DNA of 59,655 nucleotides from Syntrophobacteraceae bacterium (GTDB lineage: Bacteria; Desulfobacterota; Syntrophobacteria; Syntrophobacterales; Syntrophobacteraceae): assembly GCA_031292215.1 (NCBI GenBank), contig JARLHO010000066.1, positions 1-59,655 of the forward strand, given 5' to 3'. Numbering within the stretch: position 1 is the first letter of the stretch; each line of letters starts with the position of its first letter. Below the pieces are notes generated by a model, which ran no database searches, had not been told where the DNA came from, and was given only the letters and a program-made list of their open reading frames with translations. The translations under genes were made by a program, and so were the position numbers. Positions 25,479-34,961 of this stretch are shown here, piece by piece.

Positions 25479-25934
25479 TCAGGCAATATCCAACAACAGC
25501 GCCGATTCGTCACAATTGGGGAACTTGGGACAGTGAACACAGTCGGCCCATACTTTTTGAGGAAACATATTCTTATCCACCAGCCGAAACCCCAGACGTT
25601 CGAAAAATTCCACTTCGTAGGTAAGCGTGAAGATTTTAGAGATGCCCAGGCATACCGCCTCCGACATGCACGCCTCAACGAGCCTGCGTCCTATTCCTCG
25701 CCGCCGGCAAGACCTAGCAACCGCCAGGGAGCGAATCTCCGCAAGATCCGACCAGATAATGTGAAGCCCGCAGCACCCGGCGACTGTTCCTTCCTCATCT
25801 TCAAAGACAACCAGGTCGCGCAAAGTGGTGTAGAGCTCGCTAAGAGGGCGGGCCAGCAGTAAGCCCTCCGCCGCAAAATCGCGCAGCATTTTTTGAATCT
25901 CGACCACATCGGTTATTCTGGCCTTGCGAATCAT
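25479..25934 (-). CDS. Short GNAT N-acetylglutamate synthase (ArgA-like)
   Basis: The protein has 151 residues from the ATG at 25934 (MIRKARITDVVEIQKMLRDF); upstream in-frame codons look non-coding. It is a single GNAT domain: AEIRSLAVARSCRRRGIGRR is the acetyl-CoA binding loop (R/Q-x-x-G-x-G/A type), and EFFERLGFRLVDK follows. The C-terminal CVHCPKFPNCDESAL Cys motif is typical of the short ArgA form found in deltaproteobacteria and relatives, which makes N-acetylglutamate for arginine synthesis. The argJ gene nearby supports this. A general acetyltransferase role cannot be excluded. Confidence 0.82.
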   Translation of the reverse strand: MIRKARITDVVEIQKMLRDFAAEGLLLARPLSELYTTLRDLVVFEDEEGTVAGCCGLHIIWSDLAEIRSLAVARSCRRRGIGRRLVEACMSEAVCLGISKIFTLTYEVEFFERLGFRLVDKNMFPQKVWADCVHCPKFPNCDESALLLDIA

Positions 25935-26149
25935 ATCCAAAATACGAGGTCCTTTTTGCGAAATCTTCCCCGCCGCGCCAATCCACCCCGCACAACGAAA
26001 AGAGCCTCCAGGCAGCCATGCGCCCGCAGGCCTTACGACCCGGGTGTCGCGGATCGGCGCAAATTTTATTATATCAAGCCCAAATGAAGGGTAAGCAGGC
26101 AACGGCAAAAAAAGGATCGAGGCCTTCCTTTCCGCTGCTTTTTCCCCCT

Positions 26150-26608
26150 TTACCTTTTACTTCCGGCTTCGGAGTAGTGCGACAGGATCAAAGCATGGTC
26201 GAACACCAGGTTTTCAGGCAGCCTTTCCAAGGAGAATATCCGAAGATGTTTCGCATCGTCGCCCGCCTGGGGGACGCCTTTTCCAAAAGCGGTAAAAACA
26301 ACGCTCACCGTGTGCCCCCGGGGATCTCTATCAGGGTCCGAATACGCATGGAACTGCCTCAGCTTCCCCAGTTCCAATCCCGTTTCCTCCATGGCTTCCC
26401 GTATCGCTGCCGACTCAAGGCTTTCTCCGTAATCCACAAAGCCCCCGGGAATGGCCCAGCCAAAAGGCGGGTTTTTGCGCTCGATAAGAACGATCCCGTT
26501 TTCAGCCATCTCGATTATTATATCCACCGCGAGCAGCGGGTTACGGTACAATTTAACGATATGCCCGCACCGGGGACACCGCTTTTCTCCCGCCCCCGCA
26601 TCGCTCAT
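26150..26608 (-). CDS. Nudix hydrolase with N-terminal zinc ribbon
   Basis: The protein has 152 residues from the ATG at 26608. A CPRCGH motif at residues 10-15 looks like half of a zinc ribbon, as in NADH pyrophosphatase-like or ADP-ribose pyrophosphatases. The Nudix box [20 protein letters not shown] with ETGLE follows (about 52-76), with the catalytic REAMEETG core. The preceding motif [11 protein letters not shown] is typical of ADP-ribose or nucleoside-diphosphate-sugar hydrolases. The exact substrate is unknown. It sits 31 bases after the prs stop on the same strand, so the two are probably co-transcribed. Confidence 0.86.
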   Translation of the reverse strand: MSDAGAGEKRCPRCGHIVKLYRNPLLAVDIIIEMAENGIVLIERKNPPFGWAIPGGFVDYGESLESAAIREAMEETGLELGKLRQFHAYSDPDRDPRGHTVSVVFTAFGKGVPQAGDDAKHLRIFSLERLPENLVFDHALILSHYSEAGSKR

Positions 26609-26639
26609 ACCAAATCCCCATGTAAGCAGGTTGCCCAAA

Positions 26640-27593
26640 TCAGTGTAAAATCTCAAAAAGAGTGCTGATCGAGTCTTCGTTGTGGATGTTGCGAATGGCC
26701 TGGGCAAAAAGTCTTGCAGCCGATACGCACCTGATTTTCCCGTTGCCGTTGATTTCTTCGCGCAAAGGGAGGGTGTCCGTAACGATAAGACTCTTAAGAG
26801 CACTATTTTGAATACGCTCGACAGCAGGTCCCGACAACACAGCGTGGGTCGCGCAGGCGTATACTTCCTTTGCGCCTCTTTCAAGCAGGGTCCTGGTAGC
26901 TTCGACAAGCGTGCCGGCGGTATCGACCATGTCATCCAAAATGACGGCCGTCTTGTCTTCCACATCTCCTATGATGTTGAGGGCCTCGGCCTTATTGGGG
27001 TCGCTGCGGCGCTTATCAATCATCGCCAGCCCGCCTTTTAGCAATTTCGCGTAGGCGCGCGCCCTGGGTACCCCCCCCGCATCCGGGGACACGATAACCA
27101 GGTTTTCGTGAAAATTTTCCTTGATATAGGGCAGCAAGATGGAAGAGGCATAGAGGTTATCGACCGGAACGTTAAAAAAACCCTGAATCTGCCCGGCATG
27201 AAGGTCCATGGTTACGATACGGTCGGCGCCGACCCGGGTGATGAGATCGGCAACCAGGCGGGCAGTGATCGGGACCCTCGGCTTGTTTTTCCGATCCTGC
27301 CGAGCGTAGCAGTAATAGGGCATAACGGCCGTAACCCGGTGTGCCGAAGAGCGTTTGCACGCATCAATCATAACCAGCAGTTCCATCAGGTTATCGTTTA
27401 CCGGGGCAGCCCCTGATTGAATGACGAAAACATCTGCCCCTCTTACATTCTCGGCAATTTCAAGCCTGATTTCCCCGTCGCTAAACTGTCCGACAAGGGA
27501 TTTACCAAGGGGTATTTCGAGAATTTCGCATATACTCCTGACCAGCGCGGGATTACTGTTGCCCGCAAAAACTTTCATTCCGTAAACTGCCAT
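26640..27593 (-). CDS. prs: Ribose-phosphate pyrophosphokinase
   Basis: The protein has 317 residues. It makes PRPP from ribose 5-phosphate and ATP for nucleotide, histidine and tryptophan synthesis. The ATG at 27593 has AAGGTGG six bases upstream, so it is preferred over the GTG at 27602. Visible motifs: [19 protein letters not shown] at the N-terminus, [18 protein letters not shown] (ATP site), [11 protein letters not shown], the pyrophosphate loop and the PRPP-binding [17 protein letters not shown] (about 214-230). Full length for class I enzymes. Confidence 0.96.
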   Translation of the reverse strand: MAVYGMKVFAGNSNPALVRSICEILEIPLGKSLVGQFSDGEIRLEIAENVRGADVFVIQSGAAPVNDNLMELLVMIDACKRSSAHRVTAVMPYYCYARQDRKNKPRVPITARLVADLITRVGADRIVTMDLHAGQIQGFFNVPVDNLYASSILLPYIKENFHENLVIVSPDAGGVPRARAYAKLLKGGLAMIDKRRSDPNKAEALNIIGDVEDKTAVILDDMVDTAGTLVEATRTLLERGAKEVYACATHAVLSGPAVERIQNSALKSLIVTDTLPLREEINGNGKIRCVSAARLFAQAIRNIHNEDSISTLFEILH

Positions 27594-27649
27594 GCCTACC
27601 ACCTTATGTCGTTTTCATATGTAAGAGGAGGAACCCGAGCCTCGGCCGG

Positions 27650-28396
27650 TCAAATGGTGTCGATATCTTCCTGTGAAATGCAATATCCTTCGTGACCCGG
27701 CCAGTACAGGAAGCGGTGGCAGTGGGGACATTGCATGATATCTTCATCACGCTGGAGCTCGATGAACTTTTGAGGAGGAATATTCATGTGGCAAACATTG
27801 CAAACACCGTTTTCGACCGCTGAAACCGCTATACCGGCCTGTTTGATAAAAAGGAAATCCGTCTTTTTCAATAGATCGGGATTTACGCGATCGCGCACCT
27901 GCTGACGGATATCTTCCAGACGGTCAAGGCGGGCCTTGAACTCACCGCCCTCCCGCTCCAAGACGGCTTTTTGTTCATCGAGAACGGCGCGCCTTTCGGC
28001 CAGGTCTTTTTCGAGCTCGGCGACCTCTTTGGCGAGAAGTTCGATTTTATCGATCAGTTCCAGGGAGCTGTCTTCGTTTTTGGAGACTTCCTTTTTGGTG
28101 TCCTCCATCTCCTTTTGGATCGCTTGGTATTCTTTGTTAGTCTTTACCTCGATTAGACGCGTTTTCTGTCGTTCCATGCGCCCCCGCAAGTCGTCGAGTT
28201 CCTGTTCGATCGCGCGCTGAGCTTTCTTGGCATTATCCCATTCTTCACTTTTTAAAAGACACTGCCCTTCGAAATATTCAAATTCCTTTTCCAATTCGGC
28301 GATGCGTCGAGGGCCTTCCTCGTAGCTTCGCAACAACTGGTTTTTCTTGTCTTCGATCTTTTGGTACTCAATCAGACACTTGAGTTGGTCAAGCAA
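27650..28396 (-). CDS. Coiled-coil zinc-ribbon protein (C4-type, DUF164/CT398-like)
   Basis: The protein has 248 residues. Residues 1-175 are a long charged coiled coil (for example LEKEFEYFEGQCLLKSEEWD and DTKKEVSKNEDSSLELIDKI). The C-terminal zinc ribbon has CNVCHMNIPP (about 199) and CPHCHRFLYW (about 223), four Cys in two CxxC knuckles. The family is widely conserved in deltaproteobacteria and chlamydiae, and nucleic-acid binding is presumed but unproven. It lies 25 bases downstream of nif3 on the same strand, an arrangement common in this group. Confidence 0.85.
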   Translation of the reverse strand: MLDQLKCLIEYQKIEDKKNQLLRSYEEGPRRIAELEKEFEYFEGQCLLKSEEWDNAKKAQRAIEQELDDLRGRMERQKTRLIEVKTNKEYQAIQKEMEDTKKEVSKNEDSSLELIDKIELLAKEVAELEKDLAERRAVLDEQKAVLEREGGEFKARLDRLEDIRQQVRDRVNPDLLKKTDFLFIKQAGIAVSAVENGVCNVCHMNIPPQKFIELQRDEDIMQCPHCHRFLYWPGHEGYCISQEDIDTI

Positions 28397-28421
28397 TTCA
28401 ATACCTCCTGACTCCGCTAAT

Positions 28422-29270
28422 TCAAGAGCCGTTCGTTTTTTCAGTGCATCCGCTTAAGCCAACGGACCTTAAAGGATCAGTCTCCGATGTGGAGACAAAA
28501 ATTTCCAGCCCAGTCGCCTCGGCGCGAGCCCTTGAGCGCAAAAAATCGCTAAGAGGCCCAAGCACAGGCTTCTCCGAGGCAAAATGTCCAATGTCAACGA
28601 CCGCGATACCGCTTTCTTCGGCCAATCTGGCGTCGTGGTACTTCAAATCCCCGGTAACGAATAGATCGGCGCCCGACGCAACCGCTTTTTCGAGCAGGCT
28701 GCCCCCGCTTCCGGCGCAAACCGCAACGCTTCTCACCTTTTTTTCCAAATCACCGGCTATGCGGACCGAGGCCACGCCAAGGGCCGCATTCAGGGCCTCC
28801 GCAAGCGATCGCGGCGTAGTTTCTTCGGGCATAAGCCCCACCAGTCCCATTCCCCAATACCTGCTGTCTTCGCACATCGAAGGCTCAGCCTCGAGCGGGC
28901 CGGTTACGTTCAGGCCGAGCAGCTCCACAAGTTGAGCGTTTGTGCCGTTACGGGCGACATCGAGGTTGGTGTGGGCCGCGATTATGCTGATTCCGGAAAG
29001 CACCGCCCGCCCGACAATCGATCCAGGCCAGGAATCGGTACGGATGGCTCTAAGAGGATGGAGCAGCAGCGGATGGTGCGTTACGAGACACTCGCACCCG
29101 AGATCCCGGGCCTCGATCAACACGGGAGTCGAGGGGTCCAGGGCCACCAGGACTCGCGTGAGCGAAGATTGGGGGTTTCCCACCTGGAGACCACAGTTAT
29201 CCCATGACTCTGCAAAACGGAAAGGCGCCCACGAATCTATCCAGCCGAGAATATCCTTTACCCGGACCAT
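28422..29270 (-). CDS. Nif3-like dinuclear metal centre protein
   Basis: The protein has 282 residues. It belongs to the Nif3/YqfO/YbgI family, hexameric toroids with two metal ions and no settled reaction (sometimes labelled GTP cyclohydrolase 1 type 2). Metal-ligand motifs are VTHHPLLLHP (about 63-72), AAHTNLDVA (about 97-105), and DIGHFASEKPVL (about 225-236, His and Glu). The N-terminal SWDNCGLQVGNP is also typical. The standard-length form without the PII-like insertion is present here. It overlaps no neighbour; the zinc-ribbon protein follows. Confidence 0.9.
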   Translation of the reverse strand: MVRVKDILGWIDSWAPFRFAESWDNCGLQVGNPQSSLTRVLVALDPSTPVLIEARDLGCECLVTHHPLLLHPLRAIRTDSWPGSIVGRAVLSGISIIAAHTNLDVARNGTNAQLVELLGLNVTGPLEAEPSMCEDSRYWGMGLVGLMPEETTPRSLAEALNAALGVASVRIAGDLEKKVRSVAVCAGSGGSLLEKAVASGADLFVTGDLKYHDARLAEESGIAVVDIGHFASEKPVLGPLSDFLRSRARAEATGLEIFVSTSETDPLRSVGLSGCTEKTNGS

Positions 29271-29293
29271 GTCAGTGCTCCAAAATAAAGCAA

Positions 29294-29328
29294 GAGGGGT
29301 GCTCCGGCTGGAGCACCCCTCTTTTTTT
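29294..29328. terminator. Rho-independent terminator, usable in both directions
   Basis: GAGGGGTGCTCC (29294-29305), loop GGCT, GGAGCACCCCTC (29310-29321): a perfect 12-base stem followed by seven T on the plus strand. On the minus strand the stem is followed by TTGCTTTATTTT. Since tRNA and rpoD lie upstream on the minus strand, it most likely ends their transcript before nif3. Confidence 0.85.
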
Positions 29329-29467
29329 ATTTTTCCCTATACCGCCCCTGCGGTCCCTTTGTCAGGGCGCAGGAGGTTTTTCTATGACCTAGAAATCCTC
29401 CGAATAACGAATACCCCATCTGCTGAGTAACCCGCCTGATGCCAGTTGCCATTCGGAATTACCTATG

Positions 29468-29541
29468 TGGGCCCACCTGGCCTCGAACCAGGGACCATCC
29501 GGTTATGAGCCGGGAGCTCTACCAAACTGAGCTATGGGCCC
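29468..29541 (-). tRNA. tRNA-Met (anticodon CAT), elongator type
   Basis: On the minus strand the 74-base gene opens GGGCCCATAGCTCAG and closes with TGGGCCC plus discriminator A. The 7-base acceptor, the D arm (GCTC/GAGC), the anticodon stem CCCGG/CCGGA-like with the loop CTCATAA, and the T arm CCTGG-TTCGAGG-CCAGG all fold. A 3' CCA is not encoded (CAT follows). The first pair G-C, unlike the C-A mismatch of initiator tRNA, points to elongator Met; a lysidine-modified Ile-2 form is less likely. Confidence 0.93.
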
Positions 29542-29611
29542 GTACTAAAACTAAGGAATGATAAGTATAAATTCGTCAACGCGAAGCTGTCAAGCAAAAC
29601 GTGCTTACAGC

Positions 29612-31411
29612 CTACGTTTCGATAAAACTCTTGAGTTCCTTGCGTCGGCTTGGGTGACGAAGCTTGCGAAGGGCCTTGGCTTCAATCTGCCGGATGCGCT
29701 CCCTGGTGACCGTAAAATCCTGCCCGACCTCCTCAAGAGTATGGTCGGCCTTTTCGCCGATCCCAAATCGCATGCGCAGGACTTTTTCTTCTCTTGGAGT
29801 AAGGGTGGCCAAGGCCTTGCGGGTCTGCTCGCTCAAATTGAGGTTTATTACCGCATCCACCGGAGAAGCGACGCGCTTGTCCTCTATAAAGTCGCCCAGG
29901 TGGCTATCTTCCTCCTCGCCTATCGGCGTTTCAAGGCTTATGGGCTCCTTGGCGATCTTTAACACCTTGCGCACCTTATCGACCGGAAACTCCATTTTTT
30001 CAGCGATTTCCTCGGGCACAGGCTCGCGCCCCAGTTCCTGTACCAGGTAGCGGGAAGTCCTAATGAGTTTGTTTATCGTCTCGATCATGTGGACCGGAAT
30101 GCGGATGGTTCTCGCCTGGTCAGCAATGGCCCTGGTAATTGCCTGCCGAATCCACCACGTAGCGTAGGTGCTGAATTTGTAGCCCCGCTGATACTCAAAT
30201 TTGTCCACGGCCTTCATCAGCCCGATATTTCCCTCCTGGATGAGGTCCAGGAACTGGAGCCCGCGGTTTGTGTACTTTTTGGCAATGCTTACGACAAGCC
30301 GAAGGTTGGCCTCAATGAGTTCGCTTTTGGCCACCTTGGCGCGCAGGGTCCCATCTTTGACACGATTGAGCAGTTGCCTTAAAGTGGATGAATCCATCTT
30401 GGCTTCGGCTTCCAGACTCAAGATCCGCGCTCTGGCCTCTTCGGCCCTGGTAAAAATTCTGTCGCACTCTTGCCTTGAGAGACCGCAGGCAACCGCCACG
30501 GCGTCCCTGTTTTCCTCCCGGCCAATAAGCGCGAGATTTTGCCCCTGGCGGTCACACTTGGCGCCCAAGCGGTCCATAAATTTTTTGAGGCTTTTTTCCG
30601 CCCCTTCGATAGCCGCAAGGTGGGCGTTGAGCTTTTCTATGACTTCGTCAATATGACGGCGACTGAGCTGCATCCCTTTCAAAAGGCTTATTATCTGTTC
30701 CTTATTCTGCTGTATCAGGTTTTTTAGTTCGAACTTTTTTTCATCTTCAACGCTTTTGTCCGAAACAAGCGCCTGCATCGATTTGTTTTCTTCGTCCAGA
30801 CGCTCGACCTGATCGAGGATAGTTATTATCCGGCTTTTATGAGCGACTTCCTCTTCCTCGTTTACTTCCTCCTCAATTTCGGGAGCTGCCTCATCGAGGC
30901 CGAGGCCGAACAGTTCTTTTTGAAGCCTGTCTCTTAGGCTCATCATCTGCTTTATGCCGATGGAGGACTCCATTATGGCATTAAATATCTCACGTTCGCC
31001 CGCCTCGATCCGCTTGGCTATTTCGACCTCTCCGTCCCGCGTGAGCAGGGAAACCTGCCCCATTTCCCTCAGGTACATCTTTACCGGATCGGTCACCCTG
31101 TTAGCCGTATCGGCTTCGAGCTGCAGTTCGTCTTCCTCTTCCTCGACGAGTCCGTCAGAATCAGCGACCGCATCCCGCACAACCCGCACCTGCCGGTCGG
31201 AATCGACGATTGCGATATCCATTTCATCGAAGATCATCATCATCTCGTCGAGTTTGTCGGCGGTAACGATTTCTTCAGGAAGAGCCTCGTTCACTTCGTC
31301 CAGCGTAAGAAAGCCCTTCTCCTTGCCGGTTGCAATCAAACGATTCAGATCATCCAACTCCGGTTTGCCCAGCGCGGGATCGCGCCTCTGCTTGGCGTCC
31401 TTTTCGGCCAT
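29612..31411 (-). CDS. rpoD: RNA polymerase primary sigma factor RpoD
   Basis: The protein has 599 residues from the ATG at 31411, chosen because AGGAG lies 8 bases upstream (the open frame extends to 31438). Region 1.1 is at about residues 20-80, [16 protein letters not shown] is region 1.2, [20 protein letters not shown] is region 2.3/2.4, and region 4.2 is [17 protein letters not shown] near the C-terminus. The acidic stretch with [10 protein letters not shown] and the long helical non-conserved region between 1.2 and 2 are usual. It lies directly downstream of dnaG on the same strand, the classic macromolecular-synthesis operon order (dnaG-rpoD). Confidence 0.97.
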   Translation of the reverse strand: MAEKDAKQRRDPALGKPELDDLNRLIATGKEKGFLTLDEVNEALPEEIVTADKLDEMMMIFDEMDIAIVDSDRQVRVVRDAVADSDGLVEEEEDELQLEADTANRVTDPVKMYLREMGQVSLLTRDGEVEIAKRIEAGEREIFNAIMESSIGIKQMMSLRDRLQKELFGLGLDEAAPEIEEEVNEEEEVAHKSRIITILDQVERLDEENKSMQALVSDKSVEDEKKFELKNLIQQNKEQIISLLKGMQLSRRHIDEVIEKLNAHLAAIEGAEKSLKKFMDRLGAKCDRQGQNLALIGREENRDAVAVACGLSRQECDRIFTRAEEARARILSLEAEAKMDSSTLRQLLNRVKDGTLRAKVAKSELIEANLRLVVSIAKKYTNRGLQFLDLIQEGNIGLMKAVDKFEYQRGYKFSTYATWWIRQAITRAIADQARTIRIPVHMIETINKLIRTSRYLVQELGREPVPEEIAEKMEFPVDKVRKVLKIAKEPISLETPIGEEEDSHLGDFIEDKRVASPVDAVINLNLSEQTRKALATLTPREEKVLRMRFGIGEKADHTLEEVGQDFTVTRERIRQIEAKALRKLRHPSRRKELKSFIET

Positions 31412-31438
31412 TACCCAACTCCTAACGTTAAAGATCAC

Positions 31439-33238
31439 CTAATATTGGTTTTGACCCCGAAAATTCCTTATCTCCACAAGAAGGCTTGAGACCCGGTCCC
31501 GATCTCCCGATCGCTCGGCCTCCCGCAAAGAATGCTCCAATTCCTTTTTCTTCTTTTTGGCCGTCCTTTGGCCCAGAGCATCGAGCCAGTCGCGCAACTG
31601 AATTTCGGGCTCTTCGAGATCATAAGGCTCCAGAAGGTATCGCGCATAGAGCTCGTGGAGATCCGACTCCCTCAGCAAATCAAAAAGGGAAGAGCCCTTA
31701 CTATCCTGCCCGCCGCAAAAGCCCTCGCGGCAAAGCAAACCGGCCATTGCCGCAAGCCTTGCTTCCTCGAAACAATCGAGCACATCGGATTCGCGCACAC
31801 ACTCGATCAGGTCAGGGTACTTGATCATGAGCCTTAAGACCTTTTCGTCCAGGGACTCGATTTGCGGTTGTTTGCGCTCATAGCCCGGGGGTCGTGTGTA
31901 AGTTCGCGCCGGCGCGGGTTCTGCCCTGCCCGGCTTTTCGTGCAAAAGCTGCTCTTCAGCCACTTTTTCCGTAATCAAAAATCTGTCCGAAATGATGCGA
32001 AGGTACTCCGACCTTAGAAGCGGCTGCCGTACACCTTGGAAAACGGGCTGAAGTTCTGCGAAGATTTTCATCTTTCCCGCCGAACTGCCGTCCCAGGTTG
32101 AAACGGCCTTTCTAACCGCATAAGCCCCCAGTTCCTCCCTTTGCTCGACAAGGCGTTCGAGTTCGGGCAAACCAAAGTTTTTCAGAAAATCATCCGGGTC
32201 CAGTCCCTCCGGAAACCGAATGCAGCTTACCGAAAGCTCTTCGGCCAAAAACAGAGGCAGAGCCCGCAGCATGGCCTTCTGCCCGGCATCATCGCCGTCA
32301 TAAGCCAAAACGACTTCATCGCTCATCCTTCCGATAAGACGCACCTGCTGAGAGGTTAAGGCTGTCCCAAGGGTCGCAACAACACGGTAAAACCCGTGCA
32401 CGTGGAAGGCCAAAAGGTCCATGTATCCTTCCACAAGCAGGACCTGCCTCTTTTTACCACAAGCCTGCCGCGCCACCGAATACTGATAGAGCATCCTTCC
32501 TTTGTGATAGACGGGAGTCTCGGGACTATTGAGATATTTGGGCTCATTTCCCTCACCCTGGTTTAGAATCCTTCCGCCGAAGGCGACAATCGTATCCCGT
32601 TCATCCCTTATCGGAAAGATCAGCCGATTTCTGAATCGATCAAAAAATTTTGAAGGATCGCTTGAACTCTGTCCCAAAAGGCCCGCCTTTGAGGCGAGGG
32701 CAGGTTCGATTCCGTTTTTTTTCAGATGATCGAAAAGCCGGTCTCTTCCCAAAGGCGCAAAGCCGAGCCTTTGCGCTTCGACAACTTCTTTCGGCAGTCC
32801 GCGCGCAGCGATATACTCCCTTGCTACCTTGCCCTCAGAAGACAGGTGAAGCTGACGGTAAAAAAAGTCCGCCGCGCACGCAAGGGCCGCAAGGATTTTC
32901 CCGCGCTCCTCCCGGCTCGCCTCAAACAGATCGTCTCGCGCCTGGTCGTTTCGGGGCAGCACAATATTATATCGGTCCGCCAGATATTTAACCGCATCCG
33001 AAAACGCCAGATTCCGGTGCTTCATAACAAAACTTAAGACATCGCCTCCGCATCCACACCCGAAGCAATAGTAGAGCTGATTTTCCGCATCCACCTGAAA
33101 AGAAGGGGTCTTCTCCTCATGGAACGGACACTTACCCATGTGACGATTGCCCGACCTGCGCAGTTGAACCGCCCGGCCTATTTCTTCGACAATGTCCACC
33201 GACTGCTTTATAAGAGAGGCAACTCCGGAACCTGTCAC
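31439..33238 (-). CDS. dnaG: DNA primase DnaG
   Basis: The protein has 599 residues. The zinc-binding primer domain is seen as CPFHEEKTPSFQV (37-49) and CFGCGCGGDVLSF (58 onward): Cys37, His40, Cys58, Cys61. The TOPRIM core follows with LLVEGYMDLLAFHVHGF (about 258-274) and LAYDGDDAGQKAMLRAL (about 305-321). The C-terminal helicase-binding helix domain ends KKELEHSLREAERSGDRD. The GTG start at 33238 has no good ribosome site and could lie a few codons downstream. It precedes rpoD by 27 bases and follows yqeY after about 510 bases of repeat sequence. Confidence 0.94.
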   Translation of the reverse strand: MTGSGVASLIKQSVDIVEEIGRAVQLRRSGNRHMGKCPFHEEKTPSFQVDAENQLYYCFGCGCGGDVLSFVMKHRNLAFSDAVKYLADRYNIVLPRNDQARDDLFEASREERGKILAALACAADFFYRQLHLSSEGKVAREYIAARGLPKEVVEAQRLGFAPLGRDRLFDHLKKNGIEPALASKAGLLGQSSSDPSKFFDRFRNRLIFPIRDERDTIVAFGGRILNQGEGNEPKYLNSPETPVYHKGRMLYQYSVARQACGKKRQVLLVEGYMDLLAFHVHGFYRVVATLGTALTSQQVRLIGRMSDEVVLAYDGDDAGQKAMLRALPLFLAEELSVSCIRFPEGLDPDDFLKNFGLPELERLVEQREELGAYAVRKAVSTWDGSSAGKMKIFAELQPVFQGVRQPLLRSEYLRIISDRFLITEKVAEEQLLHEKPGRAEPAPARTYTRPPGYERKQPQIESLDEKVLRLMIKYPDLIECVRESDVLDCFEEARLAAMAGLLCREGFCGGQDSKGSSLFDLLRESDLHELYARYLLEPYDLEEPEIQLRDWLDALGQRTAKKKKKELEHSLREAERSGDRDRVSSLLVEIRNFRGQNQY

Positions 33239-33244
33239 TCGGCA

Positions 33245-33545
33245 AGCCTTTCGCGGCGGCGGCGGTGTGCCACCGCCGGCGGTGTGCCACCGCCGGCAAT
33301 ATACCCGCTTGCAAAATCGCCGCGGGCAAAAACAAGACGGGATAGAAACGCCGGCGGTGTGCCCGCTTGCAAAATCGCCGCGGGCAAAAACAAGACGGGA
33401 TACGCCGTGAACAAGAGAAATGAAAAACAGAGGTTTTTAGCCTCTGGAGTCCCCTAAATCAAGTATTATTTGCGCGGTGAGCGGTGCGCCACCGCTGGCA
33501 GCATGGCCGCTTGCAGAATCGCCGCGGGCAAAAACAAAAAAGAGA
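33245..33545. repeat. Tandem unit repeated three times with GC-rich spacers
   Basis: The unit CCGCTTGCAAAATCGCCGCG plus GGCAAAAACAAGACGGGATA occurs at 33305-33344 and, base for base, at 33363-33402, a period of 58. A third copy starting CCGCTTGCAGAATCGCCGCG begins at 33507. GCCGGCGGTGTGCC-type strings lie between and before them (33258-33300). The frames over it give unlikely Arg/Pro/Ala peptides, so I do not call a gene. Confidence 0.75.
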
Positions 33546-33654
33546 GCGGTACGCCACCGAGGGCAAAAGCAGAGCGGCGGCGGCGGCGATAGGGACTGCC
33601 TTGGCAAGTTCATAGCGGATGGTTGGCCGAACCTGCATAGTTGGAAAAGTCTTT

Positions 33655-33735
33655 GTTGGGCTGCGCTGCGCTTAGCCCAACCTACATTTGGCCCGACATG
33701 CCATTTAGCCCAACGTACATGCCTCGTCCAACCTT
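33655..33735. repeat. Cluster of GGGCTGCGCTGCGC palindromic repeats
   Basis: TTGGGCTGCGCTGCGCTTAG and CCCAACCTACA are followed by TTTAGCCCAACGTACA and CTCGTCCAACC. The same block, TTGGGCTGCGCTGCGCTTAG with CCCAACCTACAC, is found at 55899-55928. It is a small REP-like palindrome family. Confidence 0.6.
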
Positions 33736-33751
33736 CATGCCGGGAAGCGGA

Positions 33752-34195
33752 TCAGCCGAGTTTTCGCCGGACCAGTTCGTTTACCACTTTGCCGTCGGCG
33801 CGGCCGCCCAGCTCCGGAATGAGCAGCTTCATCACACGCCCCATATCTTTAATGGACGCGGCCCCCGATTTGGAGACGGCTTCCTCGACCATTTTTTCGA
33901 GTTCTTCGATCGAGAGCTGAGGGGGCAAAAAATTTTCGAGGACCCTTATCTCCTCTTCCTCTTTGGCGGCAAGTTCGGCCCGACCGCCGGCTTTAAACTG
34001 GTCGGCCGAGTCGCGCCGCTGCTTAATAAGATTGGAAACGACCTGGAGGATTTCGGCTTCTGCCGGCTGACGCTTTATTTCTTTTTCTTTCACCTTGAGC
34101 GCGGTTAGCAACATCCGCAAGGCATCCTTGGCCGTTTCGTTTTTTTCACGCATCGCCCCTTTCAGGGCTTCTTCAACTTTTTGGTGGAGTTCCAC
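33752..34195 (-). CDS. GatB/YqeY domain protein
   Basis: The protein has 147 residues, full length for the stand-alone YqeY family, which is related to the tRNA-binding tail of the GatB amidotransferase subunit. Visible blocks: LKGAMREKNETAKDALRMLL near the N-terminus, LKVKEKEIKRQPAEAEILQV and ENFLPPQLSIEELEKMVEEA, then the C-terminal DMGRVMKLLIPELGGRADGK and VNELVRRKL. Its exact role is unsettled. It sits 8 bases after hisA on the same strand. In many genomes yqeY lies between rpsU and dnaG; here too it precedes dnaG, with repeat DNA in between. Confidence 0.9.
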   Translation of the reverse strand: MELHQKVEEALKGAMREKNETAKDALRMLLTALKVKEKEIKRQPAEAEILQVVSNLIKQRRDSADQFKAGGRAELAAKEEEEIRVLENFLPPQLSIEELEKMVEEAVSKSGAASIKDMGRVMKLLIPELGGRADGKVVNELVRRKLG

Positions 34196-34203
34196 GACTC
34201 ATC

Positions 34204-34956
34204 TCACTTTCCGCCGGTCGTCGCGGGGCCCGATGCCCCGGCACGGGCGATTGCTTCCTTCAAATCCAGTGTCCCTTCATAGATGGCCCTGCCGGTTATT
34301 ACCCCGAGAAGCCCAAGCGGGCGAAGCTCCAGGAGCGCTTCGATATCCCCAAGGCTTGAGACCCCTCCCGAAGCGATGACCGGCCGTTTGGTCATCTCCA
34401 TCAACCTGCGGGTCGCCTCGATGTTTACCCCGGTCTGCATGCCGTCTCTGTGGATATCGGTGTAAATGACCGCGGCAAGCTCCAAGCCTTTGAATCGCAG
34501 AACCAGTTCCGCAGCATCCGTTCGAGTCGATTCCTTCCAGCCCTCCACCGCGACCTGGCCGTCCCTTGCGTCCAGACCCAAGGCGATTTGGCCCGGATAC
34601 CGGCGGCACGCCTCTTCGACCATTTCCGGCGCCCGCAGGGCGGCAGTGCCGATTATAACCCTGGCCACGCCCCCCGAGAGGTATCGATCGATTGTCTCAA
34701 GGGTCCTGATGCCGCCGCCCACCTCGACTGGAATAGATAACGACCGGGCAATCCGCAAGATGATCGAATCGTTTACCGGCCCTTTGGTAAACGCCCCGTC
34801 AAGGTCTACGAGATGGAGCCACTGCGCGCCCTGCTCCTGCCAGTGGAGAGCCATTGCCACCGGGTCTTTACCATAGACCGTCGCACGGTCGGGGTCGCCT
34901 TGCATGAGCCGTACACACAGTCCATCTTTTAAGTCAATTGCTGGAAAAACGATCAT
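34204..34956 (-). CDS. hisA: ProFAR isomerase HisA
   Basis: The protein has 250 residues, a TIM barrel catalysing the fourth step of histidine synthesis. The opening MIVFPAIDLKDGLCVRLMQG holds the first catalytic Asp (8). VEVGGGIRTLETIDRYL (about 77) is the phosphate-binding strand, YTDIHRDGMQTGVNIE (about 167) carries the second catalytic Asp, and ASGGVSSLGDIEAL (about 195) the second phosphate site. The barrel halves show the usual GGG/ASGG duplication. It is 5 bases downstream of apgM; other his genes are not in the window. Confidence 0.95.
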   Translation of the reverse strand: MIVFPAIDLKDGLCVRLMQGDPDRATVYGKDPVAMALHWQEQGAQWLHLVDLDGAFTKGPVNDSIILRIARSLSIPVEVGGGIRTLETIDRYLSGGVARVIIGTAALRAPEMVEEACRRYPGQIALGLDARDGQVAVEGWKESTRTDAAELVLRFKGLELAAVIYTDIHRDGMQTGVNIEATRRLMEMTKRPVIASGGVSSLGDIEALLELRPLGLLGVITGRAIYEGTLDLKEAIARAGASGPATTGGK

Positions 34957-34961
34957 CGAGT

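Noticed and set aside
33119-33457. Reading frames across the repeat region before dnaG
   Set aside because: They translate the tandem unit and the dnaG zinc region in the wrong frame and strand; no gene is supported.
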